DNA of 64,000 nt from CAYJBH01 sp964370765 (GTDB taxonomy: Bacteria > Bacillota > Clostridia > Oscillospirales > Ruminococcaceae): positions 34,040 to 98,039 of the forward strand of contig CAYJKW010000001.1 in assembly GCA_964370765.1 (NCBI GenBank). The letters run 5' to 3'. The position numbers were made by a program, and so were the translations under genes. This document shows, piece by piece, positions 51,575 through 60,844 of the stretch; positions within the stretch are counted from its first letter, which is position 1, and every line of letters begins with the position of its first letter. The notes under the pieces are model-generated. The model was not told where the DNA came from and did not search any database. It saw nothing but the letters and a program-made list of their open reading frames with translations.

Positions 51575-52549
51575 ATGCCCTATGTTAGAGATGTCAAATC
51601 ATTATACAACCATGCAATAAAAAACAACTATATACTTTTTGCCGCACATTCCTTTGGTGATATGAGAGTTTTAAAAAGTATGCTTGATGCAGCAGAGGAG
51701 GTTGATTCCCCATTTATTGTGCAGTTTATGTCGTATCTTGATAACTGCCACCCTAATGTAAGCAATTTTTTAGATTATTTTGTTAACGGAATCTGCTCCG
51801 AATATAAAATTCCGATTGCTATGAATCATGACCACATCTCCTCGGTAGATAGATGCAAAGAGGCGATAGATACAGGGTTTCTTTCGGTAATGTTCGACGG
51901 CTCATCTTTGCCGTTAGAGGAAAACATAAGAGATACAAAGAAGGTAGTAGATTATGCCCATAAGAAAAATGTATGGGTAGAGGCCGAGCTTGGACATATA
52001 ACCGGCTTTGAGATGGGCGCAGGTGATGTATTTGTTACACAGACTACCTACACCGTACCGGAAGAAGCGGCGGAGTTTATAGCTAGAACAGGGTGTGATT
52101 CTTTGGCTATTGCCGTGGGCACATCTCATGGTGGTATCGATAACGGCGGTAAGTATTTAGAGATAAACTATGATCTTCTTGCAGAGATAAGAAAGGCAGT
52201 AGGCCCCGATTATCCGCTTGTTCTACATGGTGCGGCACAGATGCCAAAAGATTTGGTAGCTAAGGTGAACAAGCAGGGCGGTAATGTTCCATATCTTGAT
52301 ATGTGCGCAGCTGAAACGATTGAAAAAACTAGAAACTACGGTATTGCTAAGACGAATATGGATGTTGACAACTGGGTTACTGTCACCACGGCTTTAAGAA
52401 AACAACTTAACGAGCAGCCTGAGGCTTATTTTATACATGCACATATAGATGAGGCGATGCCTGACTTAAAGGACTATATCAAGTATAAATTAAACGATGT
52501 AGTAAAGAGTTCCGGCTTTGGATCAAAATACTACCAGGATATAAAATAG
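51575..52549 (+). CDS. Class II (zinc) fructose-bisphosphate/tagatose-bisphosphate-type aldolase
   Basis: 324 residues. A TIM barrel with the class II signature: base-donor/zinc region MNHDHISSVDRC (about 85-96), FDGSSLPLEENI, AELGHITGFEMGAGDV (zinc His and Glu region), AVGTSHGG and LHGAAQMP, with the glycine loop replaced by a divergent NVPYLDMCAAETI segment. Divergent from FbaA and GatY/KbaY, so its substrate is likely another phosphorylated or acidic sugar (inference). Ribosome site AAGGAG. Confidence 0.82.
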   Translation: MPYVRDVKSLYNHAIKNNYILFAAHSFGDMRVLKSMLDAAEEVDSPFIVQFMSYLDNCHPNVSNFLDYFVNGICSEYKIPIAMNHDHISSVDRCKEAIDTGFLSVMFDGSSLPLEENIRDTKKVVDYAHKKNVWVEAELGHITGFEMGAGDVFVTQTTYTVPEEAAEFIARTGCDSLAIAVGTSHGGIDNGGKYLEINYDLLAEIRKAVGPDYPLVLHGAAQMPKDLVAKVNKQGGNVPYLDMCAAETIEKTRNYGIAKTNMDVDNWVTVTTALRKQLNEQPEAYFIHAHIDEAMPDLKDYIKYKLNDVVKSSGFGSKYYQDIK

Positions 52550-52608
52550 CAAAGCCATTACTTATAACTACCATGGCCTAAACTTAGAAATAATAAGGAA
52601 TAAAAACT

Positions 52609-54102
52609 ATGAAACTTGAATTTGAATATGGCGAAGGTTTAATGAGCGCAAACCTTCCCGATACAACCGATGTTTTTATACCGGGTGAAACGGTTAAAGA
52701 CCCAGAGTGTTTGCCACAAGATTGGGACACCCTATATGCCGAAACTTTAAAAAGCATACGCAACCCCATAGGTATGAAACCCTTGGCAGATTATGCAGGT
52801 GCAGACAGTACGGTGGTGTTTATAATACCCGATATTGTTAAGGGCGGTTGCCAGGAAACAAGCCATCGTAAGGTTAGCATAAGTGCATGCTTAGATGAGC
52901 TTTATTCAAAGGGTGTTCAGAGGAAAAACATATTAATGCTCTGCTCAAACGGATTACACCCCCGTGCAACAATGCCGGAGATGCGCGAGATTTTAGGAGA
53001 TAAACTGTTTAATGAGTTTTACCCTACAGGGCAGATTACAAGCCATGATTCGGAGGATTATGATAATGTGGTTGACCTTGGTTACACCTCGAACGGCGAC
53101 CATGTTTACCTTAACAAATATGTATACGATGCCGACATAGCAATATTAATCGGCCATACACAGGGCAACCCTTACGGTGGTTACTCCGGGGGCTATAAGC
53201 ACTGTGCCACAGGCATAACACATTGGCGCAGTATCTCCGCTCACCATGTACCAAAGGTTATGCACAAACAGGATTTCACCCCTGTTTCGGCACATAGCGA
53301 GATGCGCAACAAGTTTGACCAGCAGGGTATGTTCATGGAAGAAAAGATGGGCAAAAAGTTTTTCTGCTGTGATGCAGTTTTAGATACTGTCAGTAGGCAG
53401 ATAAGCATATATAGCGGCTGGGCTAAGGAGATGCAACCAATAAGCTGGAAGGATGCCGACAAACGCACCTATGTACATTGGGCAGAGAAAAAATATGATG
53501 TAGTTGTATTTGGTATGCCAACAAACTTCCACTATGGTAACGGAATGGGTACAAATCCCATACAGTTTATGCAGGCATTAAGTGCACAGGTAATACGCCA
53601 CAAGCGTATTTTGAGCGATAGATGTGTGTTCATAGTGTCTAGCATCTGTGACGGTTATTTCCATGATGAGCGCTGGCCTTATCTACGCGAGCTTTATGAT
53701 ATGTTCCAAAAAGATTATATGAATATACTACCGGACATGAACCGCTATGGTGAATATTTCGGAACAAACGAGGAATATATTCGTAAATATCGTTTCTGCA
53801 ATGCATTTCATCCCTTCCATGGTTTTAGCATGATGAGCTGTGGGCATATAGCCGAGATGAACACAAGTGCAATATATATCGTAGGTGCAAGGGAGCCTGG
53901 AATTGCAAGGGGAATGGGGTTGAAAACACGTGCAACCTTTGAGGAGGCTCTTACCGATGCAAAGAAAAAGTTTGTAGGAGAGGATCCAAACATTCTTGCC
54001 CTTCCACTTGCTTTTAAACGTGGTGCGGTGCACCTTTGTATGAAGGACGGTAGCGACGATGGTTTAGTAGATAGTACCATACATCCGTGTGGTGGTATTT
54101 AA
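52609..54102 (+). CDS. LarA-like nickel-pincer racemase/epimerase
   Basis: 497 residues, homologous to lactate racemase LarA (DUF2088 fold). Candidate cofactor and catalytic residues: His in SNGLHPRATMPEM, His in TSHDSED, Lys in GGYSGGYKHCATG (attachment site of the NPN nickel cofactor) and the His pair in SISAHHVPK. LarA homologues include racemases of lactate and malate and C2-epimerases of gluconate (known). Cofactor genes larB, larC and larE are not in the window. As the last gene of the operon it probably epimerises a 2-hydroxy acid made or imported by the pathway. Longer than LarA by about 70 residues. Confidence 0.78.
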   Translation: MKLEFEYGEGLMSANLPDTTDVFIPGETVKDPECLPQDWDTLYAETLKSIRNPIGMKPLADYAGADSTVVFIIPDIVKGGCQETSHRKVSISACLDELYSKGVQRKNILMLCSNGLHPRATMPEMREILGDKLFNEFYPTGQITSHDSEDYDNVVDLGYTSNGDHVYLNKYVYDADIAILIGHTQGNPYGGYSGGYKHCATGITHWRSISAHHVPKVMHKQDFTPVSAHSEMRNKFDQQGMFMEEKMGKKFFCCDAVLDTVSRQISIYSGWAKEMQPISWKDADKRTYVHWAEKKYDVVVFGMPTNFHYGNGMGTNPIQFMQALSAQVIRHKRILSDRCVFIVSSICDGYFHDERWPYLRELYDMFQKDYMNILPDMNRYGEYFGTNEEYIRKYRFCNAFHPFHGFSMMSCGHIAEMNTSAIYIVGAREPGIARGMGLKTRATFEEALTDAKKKFVGEDPNILALPLAFKRGAVHLCMKDGSDDGLVDSTIHPCGGI

Positions 54103-54155
54103 TTTTACATTTTGTGGTGATAACTGTTTTTGCACTCAATAAATTTAATGTGTAT

Positions 54156-54189
54156 AAAAAAGGATAAATCATTAAGATTTATCCTTTTT
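54156..54189. terminator. Intrinsic terminator of the sulfatase/LarA operon
   Basis: aaaaaggataaatc and gatttatccttttt form a perfect 14-bp stem around attaa, with T-runs on both strands. Nearly identical in core to the tRNA-Arg terminator at 43586-43620. Confidence 0.88.
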
Positions 54190-54218
54190 CAATCTATTGT
54201 AAAAACAAGTGAAAAAAC

Positions 54219-54881
54219 TTATGTCTTGCTATACAGTGAACTGTTTTTTTCCGATACACCTCTAAAGTCGTTTAGGTCTGCATTTAGTGCGCTAACAGCA
54301 TCCTCTATCTGGCCATTCTCAAGTGCATCTAATACCTTGTGATGGTTTTTTGTATCTAAAGGTGGTGCAGTTGCATCCCACCTGTCCCAGTAAAATTGGG
54401 CATATGCACGACGCATTACAGCTAAGGCTCGCTTTAACTGTACATATGCATACTGATTTTGACAATACATCATGAGATGTAGATGAAATGCTGTAATATT
54501 TTCCCAGTGATTAAACATATCGCTGCTATTTTCACACAGCTGATCTAATTCGCGTAATTTTTGCAGTTGCTTAGGAGATATGTTGGTATAAGATTGGCGC
54601 AATATCCCGCACTCTAATGCACGGCGAAAGTTTTGGATTTCGTTTACATCGTCTATTGTTAACCTTACAACCTCATATCCGCAGCGAGGAAGATTTCTCA
54701 AAACACCATCATCACAGAGGCTAATTAACGCTTCGCGTACCGGTGATTTACTGCAACCATATGCTTTTACTAAATCTTTCTCCGTTAAGATTTGATGTGG
54801 CTTAAATTCATAATTTAATATTGCTTCTAATATTTTGTCATAAATAGTTTGCTTTAAACTCTGTAACGGCATAATTTTCAC
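54219..54881 (-). CDS. GntR family regulator, FadR/FCD subgroup
   Basis: 220 residues. The winged helix (LKQTIYDKILEAILN, then LTEKDLVKAYGCSKSPVREALISL, 35-58) precedes an all-helical FCD ligand-binding domain with the metal-site His in FHLHLMMYC and NHHKVLDALENG. Divergent from the cyuA-TRAP-M24 operon, so probably its regulator; FCD regulators sense carboxylic acids (known). Promoters face each other in the shared region 54974-55068. Confidence 0.92.
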   Translation of the reverse strand: MKIMPLQSLKQTIYDKILEAILNYEFKPHQILTEKDLVKAYGCSKSPVREALISLCDDGVLRNLPRCGYEVVRLTIDDVNEIQNFRRALECGILRQSYTNISPKQLQKLRELDQLCENSSDMFNHWENITAFHLHLMMYCQNQYAYVQLKRALAVMRRAYAQFYWDRWDATAPPLDTKNHHKVLDALENGQIEDAVSALNADLNDFRGVSEKNSSLYSKT

Positions 54882-54973
54882 CTCGTCTTAATGGCAATTC
54901 GTCTATCTGTACAATGAAATTGTTTGAGATATGTGGATAATGCTCGATGATAGCCTGTTGTAATGTGTATAAC

Positions 54974-55002
54974 ATTATAACAAATTAACTCTTAGATGTA
55001 AA
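54974..55002 (-). promoter_or_regulatory. Promoter for the GntR-type regulator
   Basis: Minus strand TTTACA (55002-54997), 17-base spacer, TATAAT (54979-54974). An inverted repeat taatg/catta overlaps the -10 box and start site at about 54961-54977 and may be an autoregulatory operator. Confidence 0.62.
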
Positions 55003-55039
55003 CATTATTTTATATATACTACAAATAAGAATAATGGTA

Positions 55040-55068
55040 TTGACTTAATCATATCAGTGTGATAATAT
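55040..55068 (+). promoter_or_regulatory. Promoter for the cyuA-TRAP-M24 operon
   Basis: TTGACT (55040-55045), 17-base spacer, TAATAT (55063-55068). It gives a leader of about 100 bases. Confidence 0.62.
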
Positions 55069-55175
55069 TAACAATATCAATTTTGTAAACTTTTGGTAAA
55101 AACAAGGTAAGATTATCAAAACTATACCAATGCCGTAGATACATAATATATTTTAATAGTTTTTGAAAGGGTAAA

Positions 55176-56480
55176 ATGGCAACTATAAACGAACAAGCAT
55201 ATGACAACTATCTGACAATCCTACAGGATGAGTTAATCATGGCACTTGGGTGCACCGAGCCGATTGCAATAGCCTATGCATCTGCAAAAGCCCGTGATGA
55301 ATTGGGTGCGTTTCCTGACAGAATTGAGGTTAACTGTAGCGGAAACATAATAAAAAATGTTAAGGGTGTAACCGTTCCTAATTCCGGTGGACTTAAGGGT
55401 ATAGATGTTGCTGCTGTGCTTGGGGTTGTAGGCGGATGTGCGGATGAGGCATTACAGGTTTTAACATCGATAGAACCGTCTCATATTGAAAAGGCACAGG
55501 AGTTAATAGCTAAAGGGTTTTGTAACTGTAGCCTGGCTGAGGGAGTTGAAAATCTATATGTTCAGACTGTTGCCTTTTCAGGGGAACAATTTGCCTCTGT
55601 TACTATACAGTATCAGCACACCTTCATTGCAGAGATTATAAAAGATGGCGAGGTTATCTACAGTGGTGACATGGCTGGCAACAACCCTAACGGTAAACGA
55701 CGTGGGGATAAAAGTAAAATGTCGATACAGGGCATTTTAGATTTTGCACAGGCCGCTAAACTTGAAGACATTAAGCCGATATTAGAGCGTCAGATTGAAT
55801 ATAATGGAGCGTTGGCCGATGAAGGTTTGCGAGGGCGCTATGGTGCAGAAGTAGGTCGTACAATGTTGGATTGCTTTAATAATGAAGTTGGTACAATAGC
55901 GAGATTTAGGGCTGCTGCTGCTTCTGATGCCCGTATGGGCGGTTGTGCACTGCCGGCAGTTATTAACTCGGGAAGTGGCAACCAAGGCATTACTGTATCG
56001 GTTCCTGTGGTAGAGTATGCAAAAGCATGGAAATTAGATGAAGATAAGCTATATCGTGCGCTTGTAATTAGTAATCTGCTTTCGATACATCAAAAGAAAT
56101 ATGTCGGTAACCTTTCTGCCTATTGTGGTGCAGTAAGTGCCGCTTGCGGTGCCGGTGCCGGTATAACATATCTTGCTGGCGGAGATTTTGATGCGATAAG
56201 CCGAACCGTAATAAATACAGTTGCCAATGTGGGTGGTATAGTTTGTGACGGTGCAAAAAGTTCCTGCGCATCTAAGATAGCAGCAGCACTAGAAGCAGCG
56301 ATTTTAGCTCATCATATGAGTTTAAATAATCGTGTTTTCCAACCAGGAGAGGGTATAGTTGGTGAGGATGCTGAGAGTACAATTCGCAGCATCGGCTATG
56401 TAGGGAATGTTGGTATGCGTCAGACCGATATTGAAATTTTAAATATTATGTTAGAAAAAACCGATGTGCATGCTATCTAG
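55176..56480 (+). CDS. cyuA: L-cysteine desulfidase / serine dehydratase-alpha-like protein (UPF0597, CyuA)
   Basis: 434 residues. Iron-sulfur lyase family: first Cys in ALGCTEPIAIAYASAKA (about residue 25), later Cys in CGAVSAACGAGAG and ICDGAKSSCASK, which match the [4Fe-4S] ligands of the family. CyuA converts L-cysteine to pyruvate, ammonia and sulfide; relatives deaminate serine (known). First gene of the operon behind a promoter at 55040, 92 bases before the TRAP binding-protein gene. Here it may process the amino acid released by the M24 hydrolase (inference). Confidence 0.88.
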   Translation: MATINEQAYDNYLTILQDELIMALGCTEPIAIAYASAKARDELGAFPDRIEVNCSGNIIKNVKGVTVPNSGGLKGIDVAAVLGVVGGCADEALQVLTSIEPSHIEKAQELIAKGFCNCSLAEGVENLYVQTVAFSGEQFASVTIQYQHTFIAEIIKDGEVIYSGDMAGNNPNGKRRGDKSKMSIQGILDFAQAAKLEDIKPILERQIEYNGALADEGLRGRYGAEVGRTMLDCFNNEVGTIARFRAAAASDARMGGCALPAVINSGSGNQGITVSVPVVEYAKAWKLDEDKLYRALVISNLLSIHQKKYVGNLSAYCGAVSAACGAGAGITYLAGGDFDAISRTVINTVANVGGIVCDGAKSSCASKIAAALEAAILAHHMSLNNRVFQPGEGIVGEDAESTIRSIGYVGNVGMRQTDIEILNIMLEKTDVHAI

Positions 56481-56572
56481 ACAGTAAACAGAATTTTTCC
56501 CCATATAATAGCTAACGCAGGCTATAAAAGGGGACGAATATACAAACAAAACAGTTTTTAGGAGGAAGATTA

Positions 56573-57664
56573 ATGAAAAAGTTTATGGCAATTTGCCTGA
56601 CACTGCTTATGCTAGTGTCTTTGGTAGCTTGTGGCGCACCTGCCACATCCGAGGTGACGGCAGACGGCACTACATCAGCAGCTACAGATGATACTGCTGC
56701 AGACGCTACAGGCGAAATACCCACGCAGACAATCAAACTTACACATCCACAGCCGGAAAACACACCGGAAGACATGGCTATTAAAGAGATGGCTGCACAG
56801 ATTGAAGAGCTATCCGGTGGTGCAATTACCTGTGAGGTATTCCCTAATGGTCAGATTGGTAGTATTCCGGAGTCTATACAGAGTGTACAGATGGGTGTAA
56901 CTCAGATAGCAATGGGGCCATGTGCAATTATCGCTTCTTACGCTGAGGATATCGCTCTTATCGATATGCCTTACCTTCTTCCACAGGATACATCTGTAAT
57001 TAGCGAAGTTATGAACAGTGAGATTGGCGTTGAGTTTATGGATCGCCTTGAGCCTGCCGGTATTACAGGCCTAGGTTTTTGGTTTGCCGGTTTCCGCCAG
57101 ATGACCTCTAACTCTGATATTAACTCTGTTGCCGATATGGAAGGCCTAAAGATGCGTATCATGGAGTCTAACATTCTAACATCTACCTACAATGCACTTG
57201 GTGCACAACCTATCGTTATCGCTTATGCCGAGACATATAACGCACTTCAGAATGGTACTGTTGATGCTCAGGAAAATCCGGCACAGTCTACCTATGGCAT
57301 GAACTTCCACGAGGTACAGGATTACATTGTTGAGACATATCATGATTCTCAGAGCCATATCCTAATGGTAAACTCTGAGTGGTGGAACGCCCAGGATGCG
57401 GCTACACAGGAAATTGTTCGTCAGGCAGAGCTTGCCGGTCGTGCAGTACTTGATGCAGAGCTACCGGAGTATACCCAGTTTTGCATCGACGAGATGGTTG
57501 CTACAGGTTGTACCTATCACGCACTAACAGATGATCAGGTAGCAGAGTTTAAAGAGGCAACAGCTGTTGTTTATGATGAATTCTTAACAACAGAATGGCG
57601 TCAGGATTACATTCCTCGCCTACAGGCTGCATTTGATGAGGCTGTAGCAGCAAAGGCTTCGTAA
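56573..57664 (+). CDS. dctP: TRAP transporter solute-binding lipoprotein (DctP family)
   Basis: 363 residues. Lipobox LVAC (C20), Thr/Ala/Asp linker to about 50, then the DctP fold: ELSGGAITCEVFPNGQIG, LPYLL-type segment, and AQENPAQSTYGMNFHEVQDY with the selectivity region FWFAGFRQM just upstream. The conserved Arg of LKMRIMESNI should bind a substrate carboxylate. The substrate is unknown. Confidence 0.94.
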   Translation: MKKFMAICLTLLMLVSLVACGAPATSEVTADGTTSAATDDTAADATGEIPTQTIKLTHPQPENTPEDMAIKEMAAQIEELSGGAITCEVFPNGQIGSIPESIQSVQMGVTQIAMGPCAIIASYAEDIALIDMPYLLPQDTSVISEVMNSEIGVEFMDRLEPAGITGLGFWFAGFRQMTSNSDINSVADMEGLKMRIMESNILTSTYNALGAQPIVIAYAETYNALQNGTVDAQENPAQSTYGMNFHEVQDYIVETYHDSQSHILMVNSEWWNAQDAATQEIVRQAELAGRAVLDAELPEYTQFCIDEMVATGCTYHALTDDQVAEFKEATAVVYDEFLTTEWRQDYIPRLQAAFDEAVAAKAS

Positions 57665-57713
57665 CTAAAACCCACACCATTTTTAATCCATAACTTGAGG
57701 ATTATATGACGCT

Positions 57714-57747
57714 AAACGGCGAGTGTCACATGTCACCCGCCGTTTTT
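57714..57747 (+). terminator. Intra-operon hairpin between binding-protein and permease genes
   Basis: aaacggcg pairs with cgccgttt, followed by T. Partial termination here would give more binding protein than permease, a common arrangement in TRAP and ABC operons (known). Confidence 0.7.
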
Positions 57748-57765
57748 GCAAGGAAAGGATAAAAC

Positions 57766-58257
57766 ATGACAGCGATTTCTAAAATTATGCGACAGCTTGT
57801 AAAGGTTGAAAAGCTAGTAATAGGTGTAGCTTTATTACTTGCTACTGCAGTTATTATCTTTACTGTTATCTCTCGCCGCTTTGGAGTTGCTCCACAGTGG
57901 GGTGAAGAAGCTGTGCGTTACTTAATGATTTGGATTACCTTCATAGGCAGTGGAATCTGCTTTAGGCGGTCTTCTCACTTTGGAATAGACATAATTCGCC
58001 GTGTGAAAAACGAAACTTTTCAAAAAATAGTCAGCCTATTTATCCTGCTTTCCTGTGCATTATTTATCGGGCTACTTTTTTATTTCGGGCTTGAATATGT
58101 TAGTTTCACCTTAACTTCGGGGCAGAAAACTGCAGCTTTAGGTTGGCCGATTTACCTTGTTTACCTAAGTGTGCCGGTAGGCGCTGGGTTAACCATTATA
58201 CATCTTGTTGAGCTTTTTTTAAGCCAGGTTTTGGGTGTATATACAATAGAAGAATAA
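57766..58257 (+). CDS. dctQ: TRAP transporter small permease (DctQ)
   Basis: 163 residues, four helices. DctQ signature PQWGEEAVRYLMIWITFIGS (about 44-63) and SSHFGIDII. Lies 16 bases before dctM. Confidence 0.93.
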   Translation: MTAISKIMRQLVKVEKLVIGVALLLATAVIIFTVISRRFGVAPQWGEEAVRYLMIWITFIGSGICFRRSSHFGIDIIRRVKNETFQKIVSLFILLSCALFIGLLFYFGLEYVSFTLTSGQKTAALGWPIYLVYLSVPVGAGLTIIHLVELFLSQVLGVYTIEE

Positions 58258-58273
58258 TGAGGAGGACTGTTTA

Positions 58274-59548
58274 ATGATACCTATATTACTTATCTGCCTT
58301 GCGATCCTCTTCACCGTAGGTGCGCCTATTATGGTTGCTCTCGGTCTTTCAGGATTTATGTCGCTTTTATTGGGATCCACAACCGATGGAATGATTGTTA
58401 TCCAGCGTCTTGTCGGCGGTATTGATTCCTTTGCTTTAATGGCACTACCTTTCTTTATCTTTGCGGCTAACCTTATGGATACCGGTGGCCTTTCTCGCCG
58501 TCTGCTTGATTGGGCACGTGCAATGGTAGGCCATCTATGTGGTGGTATTGCCGCCTCTACACAGCTTGCAAGTATGTTTTTTGGTGCACTTTCCGGATCT
58601 AGCCCGGCAACGATTGTTGCTATCGGTAAGGTAATGTACCCTGAGATGATAGAGCGTAAATATCCAAAACACTTTATTGCCGGCCTGCTTGCATCCTCCG
58701 GTTCTGTTGCCCTAATTATACCGCCAAGCGTAACAATTATTATATTCTGTGTTACCACCGGTGTTTCGGTAGGTAAAAGCTTTATGGCCGGTATTATGGC
58801 CGGTGTTATATTCGGAATAAGTAGCCTAATATACATCTATTTTTATGCAAGAAAACACAACCTTCCGCGTGATAAAAAGGCAAGCAGAAAAGAGCTGTGG
58901 ACAGCTACAAAAAAGGCAAGTGCTGCACTTATGGTTCCTGTAATCATTCTTGGTGGTATCTATTCAGGATTTTTTACAGCTACCGAGTCTGCTGCTGTTT
59001 CTGCAGTATATGCATTGTTTGTAGGTATGTTTATCTACAGAGAGTTAGATCTGAAAAAGCTATGGAAAGTTGCTGTTGATTCGGCTATCTCCTGTGCACA
59101 GGTAATGGTACTAATATCATCAGCCACTGTATTAGCATGGATATTAACGGTTAGCCAGGTTTCTACAACTATTACAAGCCTACTACTCGATAACATTACC
59201 TCCCCGCTAGTGTTCCTTCTTGTCCTTAACCTAATACTGCTTGTTTTAGGTATGTTTATGGATGGTGCTCCGGCAATTCTTATTCTCTCTCCGCTAATAT
59301 TCAATATGGCACTATCGATGGGTATAGATGGTGTACATCTATGCATAATTATGATATCTAACCTTGCGGTAGGTATGTACACACCACCTTTCGGCATGAA
59401 CCTGTTTGTTACTAACTCTATTACCAAGATTGATATGATAGACATGCTTCGCGGAGTGTGGCCATTCCTGGCTGTAAATGTTGCTAGCCTAATGGTGATT
59501 ACCTATTTCCCGCAAATAATTATGTTCCTTCCAAATATGTTGGGATAA
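58274..59548 (+). CDS. dctM: TRAP transporter large permease (DctM)
   Basis: 424 residues, about 12-13 helices. DctM family motifs: GGIDSFALMALPFFIFAANLMDTGG (start), ASMFFGALSGSSPATIVAIGKVMYPEM, IPPSVTIIIF, and YTPPFGMNLFV near the end. Ribosome site GAGGAGG. Works with DctQ and DctP as a sodium-driven importer. Confidence 0.96.
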   Translation: MIPILLICLAILFTVGAPIMVALGLSGFMSLLLGSTTDGMIVIQRLVGGIDSFALMALPFFIFAANLMDTGGLSRRLLDWARAMVGHLCGGIAASTQLASMFFGALSGSSPATIVAIGKVMYPEMIERKYPKHFIAGLLASSGSVALIIPPSVTIIIFCVTTGVSVGKSFMAGIMAGVIFGISSLIYIYFYARKHNLPRDKKASRKELWTATKKASAALMVPVIILGGIYSGFFTATESAAVSAVYALFVGMFIYRELDLKKLWKVAVDSAISCAQVMVLISSATVLAWILTVSQVSTTITSLLLDNITSPLVFLLVLNLILLVLGMFMDGAPAILILSPLIFNMALSMGIDGVHLCIIMISNLAVGMYTPPFGMNLFVTNSITKIDMIDMLRGVWPFLAVNVASLMVITYFPQIIMFLPNMLG

Positions 59549-59596
59549 TTCTAACTAAGCCACATTATACGAAAATTAATTATATCGGAGAATAAA

Positions 59597-60778
59597 ATGT
59601 TAGAACTAAGAGATCAGATAGCAATCCAAAAAAGATTGCAAGCTAGCATGGATAAGCATGGTTTAGATGCAGTTATCCTAGCTGCACCGGAAGCAATTTT
59701 TTATGCAACCGGTTTTGCAAGCCAGTTCTTATACCAATCTAACCAGATTGGCCTAACGGTTGCCGTAGTACCAAAAGAAGGTAAGGTAACACTTATCTGT
59801 AACGAGTTTGAGCGCCAGACAGCCGTATCAAGCTGTAAGGACATAAACATTGTATCCTACCCGGTTTGGATATACATCGAGGACTATGCTAAAGAGGTTG
59901 AGGAGGAGAAGCCGGCACAACCGGATCTTAACCTAACCTTTCGCATGGCATGTGAGCTAATTGGTGATACCTGCCCTAGTGGTAAGGTTGGTGTACAGGC
60001 AGAAAAAATTTCACACACTAAATGGCAGTACCTTGAGGGTGCATTTAAAGAGCGCCTAGTAGACTGTAGCGAGGCTTTGATGGAAGCTCGTATGATCAAA
60101 ACCCCTTGGGAGATTGATGTGCTACGCCGAGCCGCAGAAATTTCTGAGCTTGCTATGTTTAAAACTGCAAAGGAAACAGTTCCGGGAATGACCGAAGCCG
60201 ATGTAATGAAGGCTTTTAAGATGAACTGCCAGATGCAATCCAGCGATGTAATGGATATTCTACAGGCACATACCCTTGCTTCTGATTTTGCCCCTGCAAT
60301 CGTGCCACGCCATAACCGCTTAAAGATGGGTGACGTTGTAAGGCTTGATGGTGGCCCGATATACTGCGGATACGGAGCCGACCTAGCCCGTACCTTTGCT
60401 ATAGGCCAATCTACGGATAAGCGCCGTGAGGAGATATATGCTACGCTTTGTAAGGGTGTTGTAACTGCAAAAGAGATACTTGGCCCCGGCCTACCGCTGG
60501 CAGACCTTTTTCATGCTATAACATCTACAATTAAAGCAGATATTCCTGCCTACAAACGTGGACACCATGGGCACTCTATCGGCTGTAATCGTTTTACCGA
60601 GGAAGCTCCGTTTATCTCACCGGCCGAGGGACGTTGTTTTGAGCCTGGTATGGTTTTCTGCCTTGAGATGCCTTATTATAGCAGTAAAAACCATAGCTTT
60701 AACATAGAGGACACCTTCCTGATTACCGAGACAGGTTGTGAGTTTTTCACAACCGCAAACGAGAGTCTCTACCTTTAG
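59597..60778 (+). CDS. M24 family hydrolase (Xaa-Pro peptidase/creatinase-like)
   Basis: 393 residues. An N-terminal creatinase-type domain (about 10-150) and a C-terminal pita-bread domain with the metal ligands in order: Asp in RLDGGPI, Asp in GADLARTF, His in GHHGHSIG, Glu in FCLEMPYY and Glu in NIEDTFLI. The dinuclear site looks complete. The family includes prolidases, creatinase and ectoine hydrolase, the last often next to TRAP importers (known). Last gene of the cyuA-TRAP operon, 48 bases after dctM, so it probably cleaves the imported compound. Confidence 0.88.
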   Translation: MLELRDQIAIQKRLQASMDKHGLDAVILAAPEAIFYATGFASQFLYQSNQIGLTVAVVPKEGKVTLICNEFERQTAVSSCKDINIVSYPVWIYIEDYAKEVEEEKPAQPDLNLTFRMACELIGDTCPSGKVGVQAEKISHTKWQYLEGAFKERLVDCSEALMEARMIKTPWEIDVLRRAAEISELAMFKTAKETVPGMTEADVMKAFKMNCQMQSSDVMDILQAHTLASDFAPAIVPRHNRLKMGDVVRLDGGPIYCGYGADLARTFAIGQSTDKRREEIYATLCKGVVTAKEILGPGLPLADLFHAITSTIKADIPAYKRGHHGHSIGCNRFTEEAPFISPAEGRCFEPGMVFCLEMPYYSSKNHSFNIEDTFLITETGCEFFTTANESLYL

Positions 60779-60844
60779 CCTGATCTAAGGTGGATATAAA
60801 AGGCACACTCCTTCAAACAAAACATATTTTTAGATTGCACAACA

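Noticed and set aside
54130..54342. 70-residue open frame after the LarA-like gene
   Set aside because: It runs through the terminator and antisense to the end of the GntR gene.
59597..60778. Assigning the M24 gene as ectoine hydrolase or DMSP lyase DddP
   Set aside because: TRAP context fits, but no ectoine or DMSP pathway partner is present and M24 members cannot be told apart by eye.
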